64,000 nucleotides of DNA from Pilaira anomala (lineage: Eukaryota; Mucoromycota; Mucoromycetes; Mucorales; Mucoraceae), in the NCBI GenBank assembly GCA_025716855.1, contig JAIXMQ010000034.1:248001-312000 (forward strand), in the 5' to 3' direction. Below, piece by piece: positions 58,801 through 64,000 of this stretch. The notes beneath the pieces were generated by a model. That model made no database searches and was not told where the DNA came from. It saw nothing but the letters and a program-made list of their open reading frames with translations. The position numbers were made by a program, and so were the translations under genes. How positions within the stretch are numbered: the stretch's first letter is position 1; each line of letters opens with the position of its first letter.

Positions 58801-59750
58801 AGCATATTGTTGGGTTATTAGCATATTTAAATAATCCCAGACCTATAAGATTACCAAGGACCACAAATTAGTTCATATCATCCACTTTGATATGATTTTT
58901 CAATTGATAATTTTCGCCTTATATTCTACATAATAGCATTCTGAACAATTGAATGCGTCAGGTCAACTTGTACAAACCTAAATTATTTAAATAGTGAATA
59001 TTTGATTCAATAGTCAATACAATCAGCTTACTTCCACTATAAAAAAAAAGGGGAAATTATGAATATTGGGAAGTTACCATTTTTATTTTATAAAGGATCG
59101 TGGTACAAAAAGGGAAGGAATTTGGTTAATAGGATTCACCCCGTTCACTCAACGATATAGAGTTAATTCACGCTGTTGGTGTGTTTAACCATAAATTTTG
59201 TTGTTCTTATCTTGAGATTTTATACTTATCCACTCTGTTGAAAATGACAGATATTGCATCCATGTGCTGGCTCCTGATACGACTTTTTAATTATAAGACT
59301 ATCATTACAATCATTGAATTCATTAAGATCTCATAATCTCTTGTTTATCTACGTTACACTATTTATACATATATATATAGTTGTATAGATACACCAAGTC
59401 TCCATGTAAATAACTAATAAAAATAATCGCCCCTCTGCTAAAGATGACCTTACAAAAAAAAGTTTTGATCAATATTTAAGCATTGTATCACATAGGAAAT
59501 TTAGCGTCTCCCAAAAAATAGTGTAGCTTTTGAAGAACTTATTATTGTTGGAAAACCCCAATGACTAAAACATTTTTTTTCTTTGAAAATATTTCTTAGT
59601 CCTTATCTCATATTTCCCATACAATAAATACAGAAGCTAGCTTCAACCTAAATATTTGCTTTTCATTAAACAACTGGGAATACTCATAGTAATAATAAGA
59701 GTATTTATAGTAAAGATACTTTCAATGCATTATTTATTCTATTATATTTT
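55813..59750. other. Largest gene-free stretch (3.9 kb)
   Basis: AT-rich with T runs (25 Ts near 55980-56004) and a 7-bp tandem repeat at 56.9 kb. A 72-codon plus frame at 57633 (starts MTATTITNPKIITIQSELHQ) and a 78-codon minus frame at 58047-58283 (LVNLKVCAFTNEICNN, VDRIHDYLWSIRKSR) have ordinary composition and may be relics, but nothing is recognised. I see no intact gene. Confidence 0.45.
56897..56931. repeat. (CCTTGTA)5 short tandem repeat
   Basis: Five perfect 7-bp units in intergenic DNA. Confidence 0.9.
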
Positions 59751-60726
59751 CTAACTAAATCCAGATCCTGCCATTCTCTTTGCTTTCTTAGCCCTGTATG
59801 CTTCAATTACTGTCTCTCTTTCGTTGTCTAATTGCTTACGAGCAGCGGCACTCATTTGTTTAAGACTTCTCTTGTGAGATGCCTTCAATAATTTCATATT
59901 TTCATCTTCCTCAGATTCGTAACCAGTATCCTTCTTTCCAGCAGCAGGAGTTTCTGTTGTTGTCTTTCCCTTTGCAGCGGTAACAGCTTGTTTAAGTTTA
60001 GCAGCTTCGAGCATCTAATTTATAGGAACATTAAAAAAAAACACCCTCCTAAACTCTTTTACAAATAATCACTTTTACCTGCTTCTCACGTCCACGGACT
60101 TTGGGAATTTTATTCAATACCGGTGGTGCATCAGCAACTTCACCGAATTTAACATTATCCTTCAAATCATCAAAATCACGACCACCATAGTATTCTGCTT
60201 CTTTAAGAATCTTGGCAGTCTTCTTTTGCTTTCTAGTTTCCTGATTACGCTTCTTTCTGGCACTAGCAGGCTTAGAGGCTTTTTGAGCTGATAATAAATC
60301 TGATTGGTATTCAGTTTCGACTCTCTGCACAAAATCCTTCATCTTTTCTCCAGGTTGAATACCAATATTCTTCTTTGTCTAATAGAATTACGATAAGTAT
60401 CAAAATATATTTCTAAAAAAAAAAAGAGAGAGAGAGAGCTTCATTTCGAGAAATACTCACTTTATCATCAGTTAAAACACCCGATTTGATATCTTTCTTT
60501 TCTTGTTCTTTCTTAGCTGCCATTTCTTTGAAACGGAACAAACGAGCGAACCCCTTTGGGGTATCTGCACTAGACATGGCATCTTCAGAGGTAACGGGAA
60601 GATCGACTCTATATTTTTATAATAGATTAACACGGAAAACTTAAGATCGAAATAACTGTAAATATAAAATACTTACTCGGCCTTTCTTGCCTTACGAATA
60701 CTGGCTTTTGCTCGTTTATGGGGCAT
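59751..60726 (-). CDS. CCDC137-like basic (probably nucleolar) protein
   Basis: Exons 60726-60677, 60608-60461, 60378-60079, 60014-59751 give 253 aa. The protein is Lys/Arg/Glu-rich and helical: MPHKRAKASIRKARKAE, FARLFRFKEMAAKKEQEKKD, GEKMKDFVQRVETEYQ, ASARKKRNQETRKQKKTAKI, DNVKFGEVADAPPVLNKIPK, and QLDNERETVIEAYRAKKAKR. The blocks F..R...E, DxVKFGEV..PP.L and ER..vi.aYR..K are those I recall from the conserved CCDC137 family, whose human member is a nucleolar/chromosome-periphery protein of about 290 aa. Splicing is well supported because each exon keeps this block order. A role in ribosome biogenesis is inferred from the basic nucleolar-type composition only. Confidence 0.78.
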
Positions 60727-61421
60727 AATAAGCTATTGAGTATGTGAACAAGAAATAAAAAATAAAAATAAAAAAAAAAACTACATAAAATGCTTTCTTG
60801 TTTGGGAAATACAGTCACTGTAAAGAGGTCACGATACTTTTCAATGATTCAAATGACAATGTAGATCAATATCAAAGGATAAGGAACAGTAAGGAAAATG
60901 TTAATTTACAATCATTGCGTCAAAATAAATGGAGCAAGGATTTTTTTTTTATTTAAAAGTAAAAAAAAAAAGGGTATTGCTATTCAGAGAAAATGATCCT
61001 TCTATGTACTTATACACTCCCTCCGAAAAAGTGAGATATCAAAATCAAGACTGAAAATCCGACAATAAGATTATTATGCAAAATTTTGATTTTGTATGAC
61101 AGGCTTACTTTTTATTTTAATATTCAACACTCAAACAAAAAAGAAATACATATTTTATTAACCAGTATGAACTTTGTTTAACATTAAGAATATACGATTT
61201 GTGTCAACTATTAACAATGTATCTATTATACATAAAAGAAAGAATATGCTTGAATATTTTCTTTTACAATCTTAAAATCGAGGGGTAATTTTTTTGTTTA
61301 TCTCTACTTCTTTACACACTATCAATTAAACGAATAAATAGTGATGTATTGTTTATTATTCAAAATTGCAAAATGATATCTACATCACTCTATCTGAAGC
61401 TATAAATACAGTTTAAATATA

Positions 61422-61427
<6 letters not shown>

Positions 61428-61498
<71 letters not shown>
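61428..61498. repeat. 71-nt uninterrupted A run
   Basis: Longest homopolymer in the window. True length may be uncertain because such runs are hard to sequence. Confidence 0.8.
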
Positions 61499-61500
<2 letters not shown>

Positions 61501-61555
61501 GATTATCAAATCTTTTGTTGAGTTATCTCTAGCTGAATGATAAAAAAAAAAGACT

Positions 61556-61735
61556 CCTGAACTTTTACGTAGATATGTAATTCGTACATGGACGATCAAA
61601 AAGGATGCCGATGCTAAAATAGCTACGGCTCTAAAGAAGATCGTTGAGAACGATAAAGCTACGCCATTGTTAATGTTGAATACGGTTTATTCAGCAAGTG
61701 TTACAACAGGAAAATCTTATACATGTAATTTATAG
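61556..61735 (+). pseudogene. C-terminal coding fragment of an unidentified gene
   Basis: A 59-residue frame without a start reads PELLRRYVIRTWTIKKDADA, then KIATALKKIVENDKATPLLM, then LNTVYSASVTTGKSYT, ending with TAG at 61733-61735. The composition is clearly coding-like (Ala, Asp, Lys, Leu without homopolymers). It begins directly after the region holding the 71-A run and an A-rich stretch, so it could be a truncated retrocopy-like piece or the last exon of a gene I cannot connect upstream. Family not recognised. Confidence 0.4.
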
Positions 61736-62234
61736 TCTATCCTATCTTATAATTTGGAACCACCCAAGTTATTTTACTTAGTATGAAGGTATTTACACAA
61801 AAGCATTCAGATAATTTTAAGTTGAATTATATATCATCGGAAACTATGATATAATTTTAAAACTGGTGTAAACACGTATAAAACTAATATACATATATGC
61901 CACAAATAAAATAACTCTGTACACTGCTGCGCTTGTTCAACGAGAGGCTTTTTTTTCACACGTTCAATATAATATTTAATCCATACCGAGATTTTTTCTC
62001 GTATGCTCATAGAATATTTAGACATACATTGTCTTATATTTTTATCTAAAAAGCAAATAAAATTAACCATATATTCTATCTTAAAACATATTATATCTCA
62101 TGTGAAAATGAAAGAGAGTTAAGATTATGAGAAATTCGTAAATAAGTTTTTTTCTTTTTCGTCGGTTACACATAAAAAGAGTTCGTGTTTATAAAGCGTT
62201 CTTTCTTTTTTTTTTTCCTTTTCTTACAGAAAAA

Positions 62235-64000
62235 ATGGTACTCTTATCTAAACTTCCTGCTTTTGAAGAGCCAAAAGTAGGTCTTTTTCAATTCCTATTT
62301 TCCAATCAGGCGAATACACCAGATAATAAACTTATGCTAATAAATGCTCTTGATACAAGTCAATTTCTCACGTATTCACAACTAAAAAACACCTCACTTC
62401 AATTTGGTGCTGGGTTACAAGACGTGTGTGGATTCAAGGACGGTGATATTTTAGCTTTGTTTGCTTCTAATCGAGTAAATAGAAAAATTAAATAATCAAA
62501 TAACATATTTCCGGTCAACTTATTTTATTGCTAGTTCGACTATTCTGTACCATATTTAGGAACTATTGCTGCTGGTAAGCTCTAATAGATGAAACAAACC
62601 AAATAAATTGACTCTTATTTCCTTCCCCCTTTTTATTTGTGTAATTTGAAGGTGGGGTTATAACAACTGCAAACCCAAATTATAATATTGAAGAATTATC
62701 TTACCAATTACAGCAAGTTAAACCAAAAGTTATTGTTTGCCAAGAAGATAATATTCATGTTACATTAGCTGCTGGAGCTGCCGCAGGTGTTGAAAGGAAA
62801 AATATCTTTATTTTTGGTGAAAAAGAGGTACAAGGTATTCAACCATTTAAAACTGCACTTTTAAGAGGTCGCAAAACAGAAGTGAAGGAAATCTCATTTG
62901 AACAAGCTAAAGAGAGAACAGTAGTCCTTTGTTTTTCTTCAGGAACTACAGGGAAAAGTAAAGGCGTTATGACCACGTAAGTTTTTATCTTTAGTAAATT
63001 CTACATCTCAAACTAATGAAAAAAATGGTTTCTTAATTAGTCACGCCAACATGACAGCTAATTTGATTCAGTTCACAAATCTAGAGAGAAATTACATTGA
63101 CAAAAATACAGGTCGTGTACTTGGTGTTATTCCAATATTTCATATTTTTGGCCTTACAGTCGTTTTGAATTGTTCTTTATATCTTGGTGTACCTGTTTAT
63201 GTTCTTCCTAGATTTGAGCCGAAAAGTTTTTGTGAAACTATCCAAAATAACAAGATTACGTATATACCAGCTGCTCCTACAATCTCCTTATTCTTGGCTA
63301 AGCATAAACTTGTAGATGAATATAACTTGTCATCTCTTAAAATTATTCTTTCTGGTGGCTCTCCATTGAGTGGCGATCTAGCTAAAGAAGCTATGACTAG
63401 ATTTCCTCATATTTTAATTAAACAGGGTTATGGTCTAACAGAGACTTCACCCTTTTCAACTATTGAACCTACGGAAAAAACCGTTCATGGGTCGATTGGC
63501 GTTCTTCTCTCCAATATGTCGGCAAAGCTTGGTGATGATGACGGAAATGGTAAATTTTATAAATAATATATATATATTACTACTGGATGCTTATAATTAA
63601 TATTTCTACTTCAGAAATTAAGCAAGGTAATCGAGGAGAATTATGGCTCAAAGGGCCTAATATTATGAAGGTAAGTAAATATGATTTAAGTATTATTTGT
63701 GTATATGCGTTTATATATTTACAAATCTTCGCTTTTTTCAAGGGATATATTAACAACCCTGAGGCTACTGCAGAATGTATAGACGAGGAAGGTTATTTCC
63801 ATACCGGTGATGTTGTTGTTGTTGATGAAAACGAACATTTTTTTATTGTAGACAGAAAAAAGGAATTAATTAAATACAATGGCTTTCAAGTTCCACCGGC
63901 AGAATTAGAGGGTATTCTGGTAGAGTAGACCGCAAGGTTATATATAACTACTGTGTAAAGAGCCATAGATTAATAGTATATTTGACAGATTACATACCCA
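62235..64000 (+). CDS. 4-coumarate:CoA ligase-like acyl-CoA synthetase (N-terminal part; runs off the right edge)
   Basis: ANL-superfamily adenylate-forming enzyme that activates a carboxylic acid with ATP and CoA. Exons 62235-62474, 62535-62574, 62652-62976, 63041-63549, 63615-63670, 63743-63919 and 63989-64000 (continuing) encode 453 residues so far. Motifs: ATP-binding [95 protein letters not shown], and [20 protein letters not shown] (hinge and acceptor region). These fit the 4CL/luciferase branch; fungal members are often peroxisomal and act on fatty or aromatic acids. A TAG at 63926-63928 would end the frame at ...GILVE, but a GTAGAG...TTTGACAG intron removes it and continues GIL-ITYP, as the family expects. 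The C-terminus is outside the window, so a PTS1 signal cannot be checked. Confidence 0.9.

Larger units (their letters stand above)
60727..62234. other. Intergenic: A-run, coding fragment and promoter of the CoA ligase
   Basis: Contains a 71-nt A run (61428-61498) and a truncated coding fragment right after it. Just before the ATG at 62235 a pyrimidine tract ending in TTTTCTTACAG looks like a splice acceptor, so the ligase mRNA may have a 5'-UTR intron. Confidence 0.5.

Noticed and set aside
63920..63928. TAG ending the CoA-ligase frame at ...GILVE, suggesting truncation
   Set aside because: A GTAGAG donor and TTTGACAG acceptor remove it in frame and give GIL-ITYP, the continuation expected for the family.

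Overview
This window is nuclear DNA of a filamentous fungus, almost certainly Mucoromycota and most likely Mucorales. The support is the very A+T-rich intergenic DNA full of A/T homopolymers (runs up to 71), the many short GT-AG introns of about 45-90 bp, the compact genes, and the homologies: an ERG4-type sterol reductase, a fungal CSL factor, and transposon and Fanzor-like relics of kinds I associate with Mucorales. I reconstructed exon structures by hand from splice signals and frame continuity; none has been checked against transcripts.

Layout. 1-410: 5' part of an unknown gene on the minus strand. 4.9-5.7 kb: lineage-specific gene. 6.3-8.1 kb: mitochondrial 3-hydroxyisobutyryl-CoA hydrolase. 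8.4-9.5 kb: full-length Tc1/mariner-like transposase. 12.5-14.5 kb: PP2C phosphatase and the catalytic subunit of the tRNA A34 deaminase (TAD2), convergent. 14.9-27.0 kb: a transposon-rich island bounded by two inverted, outward-facing copies of the same Tc1-like 3' end. It contains non-LTR retroelement relics, a PIF/Harbinger-like relic with inverted ends, a 394-bp tandem satellite, an F-box/LRR-type fragment, another Tc1 relic, and one spliced unknown gene with an open frame.

27.3-42.7 kb is ordinary gene space: ribonucleotide reductase large subunit with MluI-box-like sites upstream, a C-terminally anchored coiled-coil protein, a CSL (CBF1/Su(H)/LAG-1) transcription factor, an MFS sugar porter, a small unknown protein and a Sec7-domain ARF-GEF. 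43.2-46.0 kb holds two decayed genes placed head to head, both with RuvC-like and zinc-ribbon motifs. The right-hand one carries a recognisable Fanzor/TnpB RuvC-III motif (NRDTNAARN). This pair is the most unusual content of the window.

46.7-64 kb: PIG3-type quinone oxidoreductase, ribosomal protein L12 (uL11) with a 9-nt last exon, a calcineurin-B-like EF-hand protein, sterol C-24(28) reductase ERG4, an alpha-arrestin, a long gene-free stretch, a CCDC137-like basic protein, and the 5' part of a 4-coumarate:CoA ligase-like acyl-CoA synthetase that runs off the right edge. No tRNA, rRNA or CRISPR array was found. The intact genes are a mixture of housekeeping functions (valine catabolism, dNTP synthesis, tRNA editing, translation, ergosterol synthesis, vesicle traffic) with no shared pathway; neighbours are mostly convergent, with 3' ends about 80-310 bp apart.
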